Below are positions 43,868-51,413 of a DNA stretch of 64,000 bases, piece after piece. The position numbers were made by a program, and so were the translations under genes. The number at the start of each line of letters is the position of its first letter. Position 1 is the stretch's first letter. This DNA is from Bifidobacterium pullorum DSM 20433 (GTDB lineage Bacteria > Actinomycetota > Actinomycetes > Actinomycetales > Bifidobacteriaceae): NCBI RefSeq assembly GCF_000771405.1, contig NZ_JDUI01000003.1, positions 140,971-204,970 on the forward strand, given 5' to 3'. The notes beneath the pieces are model-generated. The model made no database searches and had not been told where the DNA came from. It worked only from the letters and a program-made list of their open reading frames with translations.

Positions 43868-43879
43868 GACAACGTTGTA
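43868..43879. promoter_or_regulatory. LacI-type operator upstream of large GH51
   Basis: GACAACGTTGTA matches TACAACGTTGTA at 11 of 12 positions. It lies 90 bp upstream of the GH51 start and 137 bp upstream of the divergent LacI gene. No second copy is seen nearby. Confidence 0.6.
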
Positions 43880-44015
43880 TCGTCGGCCTAGTGTAGACCA
43901 CGGCGACACAACACGCTAATCGATTCAATCATTGTCGCACGGCATGCCGCATCCGCCGCGGACCGCGGGGCGGCGCGATATACCATGGAGCCGGAGCCGT
44001 TTGGAAGGAGATGCC

Positions 44016-45059
44016 ATGGTCACGCTCGACGATGTCGCCGCACGCGCCGGCGTCTCACGCATGACGGCGTCGAACGCGCTCCGGGGCAAGACGGTCGTGC
44101 GCCCGGAAACGGCTCGCAAGGTCATCGCGGCCGCCGAGGAGCTCGGCTACCACCCCAACCTTGCGGCGCGCCAGCTCAGTTCGGGACGCACCCACGTCAT
44201 CGGTCTGACCGTCGCCGACTTCGACCTGATCTTCCCCGCCGCCCTGGCCGCGGCCATCTCCGACCGGGCCCAGACGCTCGGATACCAAGTCATCGTGCAG
44301 CAGACGCGGTTCTCGCACGACTTCGAACGCCGCATGCTGTCCAGCGCCACCAGCCAGATCTGCGACGGCACGATCATCTGCTGGCCCAGTTCCGCCTCCG
44401 CCGAGATGGAGACCTTCGCCCGCACCCACCCGCTGGTGCTGCTGGACGGGTTCGGCCTGGAAAGGCGCTGCGACTGCGTGTTCACCCCCTGCGCCGAAGG
44501 CATGGCGGCGGCGATGCGGCATCTGATCGAGCATGGCTGCCGCAGGGTGCTGACGCTCGGCGGCAGCTATCTGCCGCCGGAACGGTTCGCGGAGGCCGAC
44601 ACCTCCGAACGGCGCCGCATCCGGGGTACGGCCGAAGGACTACTGTCGAACGGCCTGCCGTACCGCGCCGACGACGTCTACCCCTGCGGCTGGACGCGTG
44701 AGGCGGGGTACCGCCGCATGCGGGCCATCCTCGAGGAACGCCGCGACTTCGACGGCGTCTGCTGTCTGAACGACCCGATCGCGATCGGCGCGCTCACGGC
44801 GCTGACCGACGCCGGGATCCGCGTGCCGCAGGATGTGGCGGTCATCGGGTTCGACGGCGTGGAGGACGGCCGATATCTCTCCCCCGGTCTGACGAGCGTG
44901 GCCATCGACCCGAGGCAGGCCGCCGAGGTCTGCCTAGATCTGCTCATCGAACGCATCGGACAGCGGCCGGACGTCCCCACGGATGACGGAACCGCACCGC
45001 CGCGGACGATCACCCTCGGGTACCGGCTCGAATCGCGTGGCAGCGGCGAACGCCTGTGA
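44016..45059 (+). CDS. LacI-family transcriptional regulator
   Basis: 347 residues. The HTH reads TLDDVAARAGVSRMTASNA; its recognition helix (R-M-T-A-S-N) is clearly different from that of the other two LacI proteins in the window (V/I-K-T-V-S-N). The effector domain ends IGFDGVEDGRYLSPGLTSVAID. Start ATG 44016 has GGAAGGAG. The next gene, GH31, has a TAGCGCTA-core palindrome in its promoter, which this protein most likely binds. Confidence 0.92.
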   Translation: MVTLDDVAARAGVSRMTASNALRGKTVVRPETARKVIAAAEELGYHPNLAARQLSSGRTHVIGLTVADFDLIFPAALAAAISDRAQTLGYQVIVQQTRFSHDFERRMLSSATSQICDGTIICWPSSASAEMETFARTHPLVLLDGFGLERRCDCVFTPCAEGMAAAMRHLIEHGCRRVLTLGGSYLPPERFAEADTSERRRIRGTAEGLLSNGLPYRADDVYPCGWTREAGYRRMRAILEERRDFDGVCCLNDPIAIGALTALTDAGIRVPQDVAVIGFDGVEDGRYLSPGLTSVAIDPRQAAEVCLDLLIERIGQRPDVPTDDGTAPPRTITLGYRLESRGSGERL

Positions 45060-45117
45060 TTCGCAGGCGCACCCCTTGATATCGCCACCCAAGCCACACG
45101 TGCTTGCCGCACCGAAA

Positions 45118-45130
45118 TTTTAGCGCTACA
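45118..45130. promoter_or_regulatory. LacI-type operator (TAGCGCTA core) upstream of GH31
   Basis: TTTTAGCGCTACA contains the 8-bp perfect palindrome TAGCGCTA (45121-45128) flanked by T-rich and partly matching A-rich arms. It lies 59 bp after the LacI stop and 108 bp before the GH31 start. Confidence 0.65.
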
Positions 45131-45237
45131 ATTCACGTGACGACAGGGAATGCATCCCGCGCATCCCGGCGGAGCAGCATCGCCCCGACCGCATAAACCC
45201 GCGGACGCATTCCACCCAACACAGCGAAGGAGCTTCC

Positions 45238-47289
45238 ATGACCATCACCTCGCCATTCACCGCCGCCGACGGCGCCCTGACCTGGGTCGGCGACGGCGAA
45301 ACCGTCCGCATCGAACCATGGGGCGCGAACAGCATCCGCGTCCGGGCCCGCTTCATGCAGCCGATCGCCGACGCCGACTGGGCGCTGCTGCCGCCGCCCG
45401 CCGACGCCCCCGCACCGACCATCGTCATCGCCGATGACGGCTCCCAGGCCTCCCTGACCAACGGAGGCATCACCGTGACCGCGCGCATGCCCCGTTGGGA
45501 CGGCCGCTGCGAGCTCACGTTCACCGACGCCGACGGCACTGTGCTGTTCAAGGAGACCGACGACGGCGGCGCGCTGCGGCTCAAGGCGCGCAAGTACGAG
45601 CCGCTGTCCGGCGGCGGCGCCCGCACCACGGTCACGTTCGACGCCGACCCGCACGAGCACCTGTACGGCATGGGCGAATACCAGCAGCCGGTCATGGACC
45701 TGAAGGGCACCTCGCTCGAACTGGCTCACCGCAACTCGCAGGTGTCGGTGCCGTTCGTCGTCTCCTCGAAGGGCTACGGCTTCCTCTGGCACAACCCGGC
45801 GGTCGGCCGCGCCACCTTCGCCAAAACCGGCACGCAGTGGCAGGCCGCCGCCTGCGACCAGATCGACTACTGGGTCACCGCAGGCGACTCCCCCGCGCAG
45901 ATCGAACGGCAGTACGCCGACGCCACCGGCCACGCGCCCGTCATGCCCGAATGGGGCCTGGGCTTCTGGCAGTGCAAGCTGCGCTACTGGAACCAGGAAC
46001 AGCTGCTCGAGACCGCCCGCGAGTTCAAACGCCGCAACATCCCGGTCGACCTGATCGTCATCGACTTCTTCCACTGGCCGCTGATGGGCGACTTCCGCTT
46101 CGACGAGGAGTTCTGGCCCGACCCGAAGGCCATGGCCGACGAACTGCACGAGATGGGCATCAAGCTCATGGTGTCGGTCTGGCCGCAGATCGACCTGGAA
46201 TCCGAGAACTACGACGAGATGCGCGCCCACAACTATCTGGCCCACGTGACGGCCGGCAAGGACGTGGGCATGTGGTGGCCGCGCGACAACCAGTTCCTCG
46301 ACGCCACGAACCCCGAGGCGCGCGCGTTCGTATGGGCGCTGGCCAAGCGCAACTACACCGACCTGGGCGTGGACGCGTTCTGGCTGGACGAGGCCGAACC
46401 CGAGTGGGGCGGCGACTACGACTACAGCCACTATCTGTATCACATCGGCCCGGTGAACAAGGTCGGCAACGTGTACCCGCAGCTGTACAACAAGACGTTC
46501 TACGACGGCCAGCTCGAAATCGGCCGCGAAGGCGAGATCGTGAACCTGACGCGCGCCGCCTGGGCCGGTTCGCAGCGCTACGGTTCGCTGGTCTGGTCGG
46601 GCGACGTGCACTCCACGTTCGACGACCTGAAGGCGCAGATCACCTGCCAGGTGCATATGGGCATGGCCGGCATCCCGTGGTTCACCACCGATATGGGCGG
46701 GTTCGCAGGCGGCGACCCGAACGACCCGGACTTCCGTGAACTGTACGTGCGCTGGTGCCAGTTCTCCTGCTTCTCGCCGGTGATGCGCAACCACGGCGAC
46801 CGTTCGCCCGCCACCAAGGTGCCCGGCAAGCCGACGTTCGACCGCAAGGGCAACCCGATCGACCACATCCACACCGGCGCGGACAACGAGCCGTGGAGCT
46901 ACGGCGAGGACGTCGAACGGATCGTGCGCAAGTACATCGCCGTGCGCGAGACGATGCGCCCGTACACACGCGACCTGTTCGCGCAGGCGCACGCCGACGG
47001 CCAGCCGGTCGCCCGCGGCCTGTTCTACGAGTTCCCGGACGACGAGGCCGCAGCCGACGTGGCCGACGAGTATCTGTTCGGCCCGGACCTGCTCGTGGCA
47101 CCCGTCACCGAGCTCGGCGCGCGCTCGCGCGAGGTCTATCTGCCGGGCGACGAGTCGACCACGTGGACGAATCTGCACGACGGCGCCGAGTACGCCGGCG
47201 GTCGGACCATCACAGTCGACGCGCCGCTCGACGTGCTCCCGCTGTTCGCCCGCAACGGCGCCGATCACGCCCTGAACGGCATGATCTGA
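45238..47289 (+). CDS. Glycoside hydrolase family 31, alpha-xylosidase-like
   Basis: 683 residues with no signal peptide. An N-terminal beta domain (to about 225) is followed by the barrel. Nucleophile Asp384 is in GVDAFWLDEAEPEW and the acid/base candidate is Asp456 in VWSGDVHSTF; MPEWGLGFWQCKLRYWNQEQLL is the standard GH31 block. The WLDEAEPE form is closer to alpha-xylosidase-type members than to classical maltase-type enzymes, which have other residues around the nucleophile. Neighbouring arabinosidases suggest trimming of a plant-glycan oligosaccharide, but alpha-glucosidase or alpha-galactosidase activity is not excluded. RBS GAAGGAG precedes ATG 45238. Its stop is 1 bp from the stop of the convergent GH27 gene. 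Confidence 0.82.
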   Translation: MTITSPFTAADGALTWVGDGETVRIEPWGANSIRVRARFMQPIADADWALLPPPADAPAPTIVIADDGSQASLTNGGITVTARMPRWDGRCELTFTDADGTVLFKETDDGGALRLKARKYEPLSGGGARTTVTFDADPHEHLYGMGEYQQPVMDLKGTSLELAHRNSQVSVPFVVSSKGYGFLWHNPAVGRATFAKTGTQWQAAACDQIDYWVTAGDSPAQIERQYADATGHAPVMPEWGLGFWQCKLRYWNQEQLLETAREFKRRNIPVDLIVIDFFHWPLMGDFRFDEEFWPDPKAMADELHEMGIKLMVSVWPQIDLESENYDEMRAHNYLAHVTAGKDVGMWWPRDNQFLDATNPEARAFVWALAKRNYTDLGVDAFWLDEAEPEWGGDYDYSHYLYHIGPVNKVGNVYPQLYNKTFYDGQLEIGREGEIVNLTRAAWAGSQRYGSLVWSGDVHSTFDDLKAQITCQVHMGMAGIPWFTTDMGGFAGGDPNDPDFRELYVRWCQFSCFSPVMRNHGDRSPATKVPGKPTFDRKGNPIDHIHTGADNEPWSYGEDVERIVRKYIAVRETMRPYTRDLFAQAHADGQPVARGLFYEFPDDEAAADVADEYLFGPDLLVAPVTELGARSREVYLPGDESTTWTNLHDGAEYAGGRTITVDAPLDVLPLFARNGADHALNGMI

Positions 47290-47290
47290 T

Positions 47291-48694
47291 TCACTTGGGA
47301 TCGAGGGCGATCCACAGCACGCCGTGGGGCGGGATGGTGCCGCGAATCACACGGTCGGCTCCTTCGCCCTCGATCCGCACGTCGGCGGGCGTGGCGCCGT
47401 CCTCGATGCCGGCGAACAGGTCGGTCAGCGTCCAACGGCCGTCGCGTTCGTCCAGTCCCACAATCGACTGCAACTCGATGTTCCGGCCGAGCTCGTACGC
47501 ATCGTCGCCGGTCCAGAACAGCGCGGCGTAGTGGCCGCCGTCGTGCGCGGACATCGTGCCGTCGGCCCAGTCGACGGCGTCGGCGGCCCACACGATGAGT
47601 TCGCCGCGGTAGGAGCTCTCGTCGTCCCAACTGGCGAAGATCCGCTCGCGCACGGTCTCGTGGTTGTTGCGGGACCCGGCGGTGACCTCGCGCAGCGCGG
47701 GGTTGGCGAGCGCGGCGATGGTCTGAGGCGTGGAGGTGGGCAGGTCGCCGCCGACCATAAGCGGGCTGCGGCCCATGCACCACAGGGCGAGCAATGAGCG
47801 GCGTTCGTCGGGGGTCAGGCGGCAGTCGCGGTCGTCGCCGCGTTCGGCGCGCAGGCCGATGTGGCCGAGTGGGAGCATGTCGGCGTCGGCCCAGTGGCCG
47901 GTGGTTTGGAATGGCGCCCAGCGGGCCAGGCGTGCGAACTGCTGGTAGATGTCCTCCCAGCGGTCCCACAGGTCGTCGGAGATGCGCCACATCTCGGCGT
48001 TGCCGCGCAGGAAGTCCACGTAGCCGGTGGACACCCAGCCGCCGGGCGACAACGACAGCGTGATCTCACGCCCGTATTTGGCTTCGGCTTTGGCGATGGC
48101 GCGATGGTAGGCGGCGATCTCGTCGGCGTGGAACGGGGTCTGCATGTCGTCGACCTTGAGGAAGTCGAGTCCCCAAGCGGCGAACTGGTCGATCTGCGCG
48201 TCGTACCAAGCCTGCGCGCCGGGATGGTTCTGGTTCAGACCGTAGTTGTCGGGGTTCCACACGCAGACGTGGTCGAGGTCGGCGATTTCGCGGGCCGTGT
48301 AGTCGGTACCGAGCACCGGCAGGTCGTTCTCGACGGCGATGCGTGGGATGCCGCGCATCATGTGCACGCCGAGTTTCAGGCCGAGCGCGTGCACCTGTTC
48401 GGCGATCGGCCCGAAACCGCGGCCGTTGGCCGATGACGGGAACCGCTGCGGGTCGGGCAGCTGCCGGCCGTATTCGTCGAGGATGAGCGGCGCGTTCTCG
48501 TTGTAGCCGTGGGCGCGGGCGGTCGGGTCGTACCAGTCGATGTCGATGACGAGCGTATCCCACCCGGCGTCCAGTAGATGTTCGGCCATGAACCGCGCGT
48601 TGGCGAGCACCTCGGCCTCGGTGACGGTGGTGCCGTATGAATCCCAGCTGTTCCAGCCCATCGGCGGACGCCATGCTTTGGTTGCTGCGCTCAT
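47291..48694 (-). CDS. Glycoside hydrolase family 27, possible beta-L-arabinopyranosidase
   Basis: 467 residues with no signal peptide. PPMGWNSWDSYG opens the barrel; nucleophile Asp182 lies in DFLKVDD and the acid/base in RISDD (Asp241 by position). Where alpha-galactosidases carry an Asp-Asp pair, this protein has Asp51-Ile52-Asp53 (LVIDIDW). From memory of the family, replacement of the first Asp of the pair by Ile is the feature of GH27 beta-L-arabinopyranosidases, which lack the C6 hydroxyl contact. That would suit the arabinose context; alpha-galactosidase remains possible. The start at 48694 has AAAGGGG. It is divergent from a GH43 gene with one operator between them. Confidence 0.82.
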   Translation of the reverse strand: MSAATKAWRPPMGWNSWDSYGTTVTEAEVLANARFMAEHLLDAGWDTLVIDIDWYDPTARAHGYNENAPLILDEYGRQLPDPQRFPSSANGRGFGPIAEQVHALGLKLGVHMMRGIPRIAVENDLPVLGTDYTAREIADLDHVCVWNPDNYGLNQNHPGAQAWYDAQIDQFAAWGLDFLKVDDMQTPFHADEIAAYHRAIAKAEAKYGREITLSLSPGGWVSTGYVDFLRGNAEMWRISDDLWDRWEDIYQQFARLARWAPFQTTGHWADADMLPLGHIGLRAERGDDRDCRLTPDERRSLLALWCMGRSPLMVGGDLPTSTPQTIAALANPALREVTAGSRNNHETVRERIFASWDDESSYRGELIVWAADAVDWADGTMSAHDGGHYAALFWTGDDAYELGRNIELQSIVGLDERDGRWTLTDLFAGIEDGATPADVRIEGEGADRVIRGTIPPHGVLWIALDPK

Positions 48695-48752
48695 TGATTC
48701 CCCTTTCCGCCGCGCCGATCGCCTTTGGGCGCGGGTCGGCGACGACCCGTAC

Positions 48753-48764
48753 GAAAACGTTGTA
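48753..48764. promoter_or_regulatory. LacI-type operator between divergent GH27 and GH43 genes
   Basis: GAAAACGTTGTA matches TACAACGTTGTA at 10 of 12 positions with a perfect right half. It lies 59 bp from the GH27 start and 97 bp from the GH43 start and could control both. Confidence 0.5.
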
Positions 48765-48860
48765 CCATTACGGTTGATATACTATCAGCATCGCTGGCTG
48801 CAATCACCGCCGCCCGGCGCAGGACGGCGGGATATACGCGTTTCCGCACAAGGAGTCCAG

Positions 48861-49916
48861 ATGAACGCTTCAGAACCCACCACCGCCTATCTGTTCGTGC
48901 ATTTCACCGGCTTGGAGCAGTCCGAAACCGACGAACAGCTCTACTTCGCGCTAAGCCGCGACGGCCGCCACTGGCGCGACCTGCGGGAGGCTGGGTTCCC
49001 CGTGCTGACCTGGAAGGGCGGCGAAGGCGGCGTGCGTGATCCGCATATCGTTCGCGACCCGCGTGGCGGGTTCCACATCGTCGCCACCGATTTGAGCATC
49101 TACCACCGCGGCGGCTGGGGTCCGCATGACGGTGCGACCGAGAACGGCTCCACCGGCCTGGTGATCTGGGATTCGCCCGACCTGTCTCACTGGAGCGAGC
49201 CGCGGCTGGTCGACGTGGCCTCCAAGATTCCCGGCGCCGGCATGGCTTGGGCGCCCGAGGCCGCCTGGGATCCGGACCGCGGCCAATGGATCGTGTTCTG
49301 GGCCACCAAAACGAATGCGGACGCTCCCGCGGGCAGCGATGCGGCGGCACTGAACAACGAACTCGGCGACCCGACGAACATGTACTACGCCACCACCGCC
49401 GATTTCCGTACATTCTCCGACCCGGTCAAGTGGATCGACCGCAAGAACGTCATCATCGACACCACCATGCTGCGCGACGATGACGGCTGGTGGTACCGCG
49501 CGTCCAAGGACTCCGAGATCACGATCGAGAGGACCCGCAACCCGTACGCGGTCGCGCGCGAGGTGCTGCGCACCGACGACCCGAACGAGTGGAGTTTCGT
49601 CGGCACGCTCACCGATCTGTTGGGTAACGGCCGCTATTCGGAGCACTATCTGGAGGGGCCGGAGCTGTTCGTGTTCAATGACGACGACGTGGCGACGGTG
49701 AACGGACGTCCGATGCGCTACGGCCTGATGTGCGATCAGTATGCGGAGGGCAAGGGGTACACGCCGTTCCGTTCGGCGGACCTCGGTTCCCGCGACCCGC
49801 AGGATTGGTCCGTGGCCGACGACATCGACTTCGGCCGGCTCAAGAAGCGCCACGGCGCGATCCTGCCGATCACCGAGGCCGAGTACGAGGCGATCGAGGA
49901 CACCTTCGCCAACTGA
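48861..49916 (+). CDS. GH43-type beta-propeller glycosidase
   Basis: 351 residues with no signal peptide. All three carboxylates are present: Asp60 in GVRDPHIV, Asp in IIDTTMLRDDDGWWY and Glu in HYLEGPELFVF. AWAPEAAWDPDRGQWIVFWATK is the second-blade motif. The opening TTAYLFVHFTGLEQSETDEQLYFALSRDG is characteristic of a GH43 subgroup linked to arabinofuranosyl or galactofuranosyl side chains. The start is ATG 48861, with AAGGAG upstream; a longer frame to 48540 reads through the divergent promoter. It probably acts on oligosaccharides in the cytoplasm. Confidence 0.8.
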   Translation: MNASEPTTAYLFVHFTGLEQSETDEQLYFALSRDGRHWRDLREAGFPVLTWKGGEGGVRDPHIVRDPRGGFHIVATDLSIYHRGGWGPHDGATENGSTGLVIWDSPDLSHWSEPRLVDVASKIPGAGMAWAPEAAWDPDRGQWIVFWATKTNADAPAGSDAAALNNELGDPTNMYYATTADFRTFSDPVKWIDRKNVIIDTTMLRDDDGWWYRASKDSEITIERTRNPYAVAREVLRTDDPNEWSFVGTLTDLLGNGRYSEHYLEGPELFVFNDDDVATVNGRPMRYGLMCDQYAEGKGYTPFRSADLGSRDPQDWSVADDIDFGRLKKRHGAILPITEAEYEAIEDTFAN

Positions 49917-49959
49917 TCCGGCCACGGTCAGGGACTCGACGACCGCGCAGGTTTTGGCA

Positions 49960-50212
49960 TCAGCGCCGACACAATTCCTCGGCGGTGACGAAGTCCACCT
50001 TACCGGCATACCTATCGCGGGTGGCGTTGGACATCGGATGCTTGCTGAAAACCATGAACCGCGTATCGTCGTACCCGGGGATGAGCCCCTCCCGACCGAG
50101 AAGCGCCTCCACGGCTTCGGTCTCGTTGAACGAGTTGCGCCACGTGCATTCTCCCAGCAAGATACGTTTCGTCTGCGGGTCGGCAAGTACGACGTCGATT
50201 TCGGCCTGCGCG
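49960..50212 (-). pseudogene. 3' remnant of a DUF234-type AAA ATPase gene
   Basis: About 84 C-terminal residues survive. AEIDVVLADPQTKRILLGECTWRN is the DUF234 nuclease-like core (E/D...GEC-x-W) found at the end of archaeal-type AAA ATPases. The next roughly 65 residues run to a normal stop. Everything upstream, including the Walker motifs, is missing and is replaced by a LacI fragment on the opposite strand. It is a decay product. Confidence 0.65.
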
Positions 50213-50220
50213 CGCCGGCG

Positions 50221-50451
50221 GACGTCAGAATCATCGGGTTCGACGGCATCGCCGAAGGTGCGTACGCCACCCCCTCGTTGAGCACCATCGCCATCGATTT
50301 CGACCAGCTGGCCCGGTTCACGCTGGACGCACTGATCCGGCGCATCGACGAGACACACCATGCCGATGGCACAGACCGTCGCCCCGCCTCCCGCGCCATC
50401 GTCGGCCACCGCCTCATCGCCCGCGAATCCACCGGCCTCACTCCGTGTTGA
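50221..50451 (+). pseudogene. 3' remnant of a LacI-family regulator gene
   Basis: About 76 residues matching the end of a LacI effector domain: ADVRIIGFDGIAEGAYATPSLSTIAIDFDQLARFTLDALIRRI. No HTH or start exists. Its end overlaps the AraC-type gene tail to tail by 14 bp. It abuts the DUF234 remnant at about 50215, so the 49917-50437 gap is a scar of two broken genes. Confidence 0.7.
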
Positions 50452-51409
50452 ACAGGCGCGCGGGGAAGGCTTCACGGTATTGGGTCGGCGTCAGGCCGGT
50501 ACGGCGTTTGAAAACACGCATGAAATACTTAGGGTCGTCGTATCCCACCTCGGCGGCGATATCGGTCACGGGGCTGGTGGTGGACGACAGCAGTTCGCGC
50601 GCCCGGTCGATCCGGTATTCGGCGATCTGTTCGGCGACGCCGATGCCGAACACCCGCCGGTACAGCGAGGTCAGGTAACTGGGCGTGTAGTGGAACCGTT
50701 CGGCCACACCAGCCACGGTGACATCCTCATACGCGTTCGCCCTCAGCCATGCGCGTACCGACCGCATGGCCGCCAGCCCGGAATCCGATGTCCGCCCCGA
50801 TCTCCGCGCCCGCTCCTGCGCCGAGACCTCCAGCAACAGGCTGGTGGCGAAGTAATCGCAGTACGCGTTACGGTATGGGCCGAATTCGGCGAACAGATCG
50901 ACCATCTGGGCGAACATGACGGACAGTCGATCCGGATTCGCGACCTCGGCCAGATCAGGCAGGATAAGATACCGGTCATCCTTCGGCAGCGCACTGCCGG
51001 ACATCATGGGATGCAACCCGTCATCGCCGTTTCCTCCGACCGCGCGATGCCCTGCATCCACCTCCGCTGCCGTGTCCATGCCGACGGCACACCCCGCAAC
51101 CGTCCGGCCGGCATCGGCCTGCGCAACGGCGCACACGGGCAATCGGAAATGCATCCAATAGAACTCCAGGTCGGCAGTGATGGACTCGGTGCCGGCATGC
51201 TCCACATCAAGCGGGAACAGCGCCACCTCATGCGCGGCGATGTGCATCCGGCGTTCCCCGACACGGATCGGCAGCACACCCCGGCGCACAAACACCAGTT
51301 CATGCTGGTCCATCGTGCGCCGCATATGCCGCCACCCCGGCCCGGACACGAACCGCCCGACCGATTGGAACGCCACCGGCCCATCCAGCCGCCCAACCAT
51401 CACCGCCAT
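50438..51409 (-). CDS. AraC-family transcriptional regulator
   Basis: 323 residues. The N-terminal cupin-like sensing domain contains RTMDQHELVFVRRGVLPIRVGERRMHIAAHEVALF. The C-terminal double HTH is complete (TVAGVAERFHYTPSYLTSLYRRVFGIGVAEQIAEYRIDRARELL and VTDIAAEVGYDDPKYFMRVFKRRTGLTPTQYREAF). It begins 4 bp after the GH127 stop (ATG 51409; GTG 51421 and ATG 51400 are alternatives), so it is cotranscribed with that gene and probably activates it. Confidence 0.88.
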   Translation of the reverse strand: MAVMVGRLDGPVAFQSVGRFVSGPGWRHMRRTMDQHELVFVRRGVLPIRVGERRMHIAAHEVALFPLDVEHAGTESITADLEFYWMHFRLPVCAVAQADAGRTVAGCAVGMDTAAEVDAGHRAVGGNGDDGLHPMMSGSALPKDDRYLILPDLAEVANPDRLSVMFAQMVDLFAEFGPYRNAYCDYFATSLLLEVSAQERARRSGRTSDSGLAAMRSVRAWLRANAYEDVTVAGVAERFHYTPSYLTSLYRRVFGIGVAEQIAEYRIDRARELLSSTTSPVTDIAAEVGYDDPKYFMRVFKRRTGLTPTQYREAFPARLFNTE

Positions 51410-51413
51410 ACGC

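Noticed and set aside
45133..47268. A 711-residue frame antisense to GH31
   Set aside because: Shadow frame; the plus-strand GH31 shows intact catalytic motifs and a ribosome site.
48753..48764. Link between GAAAACGTTGTA here and the GAAAAACGTTACAA array at 38.8 kb
   Set aside because: They share only the AAAACGTT core; the rest differs and the gene contexts are unrelated.
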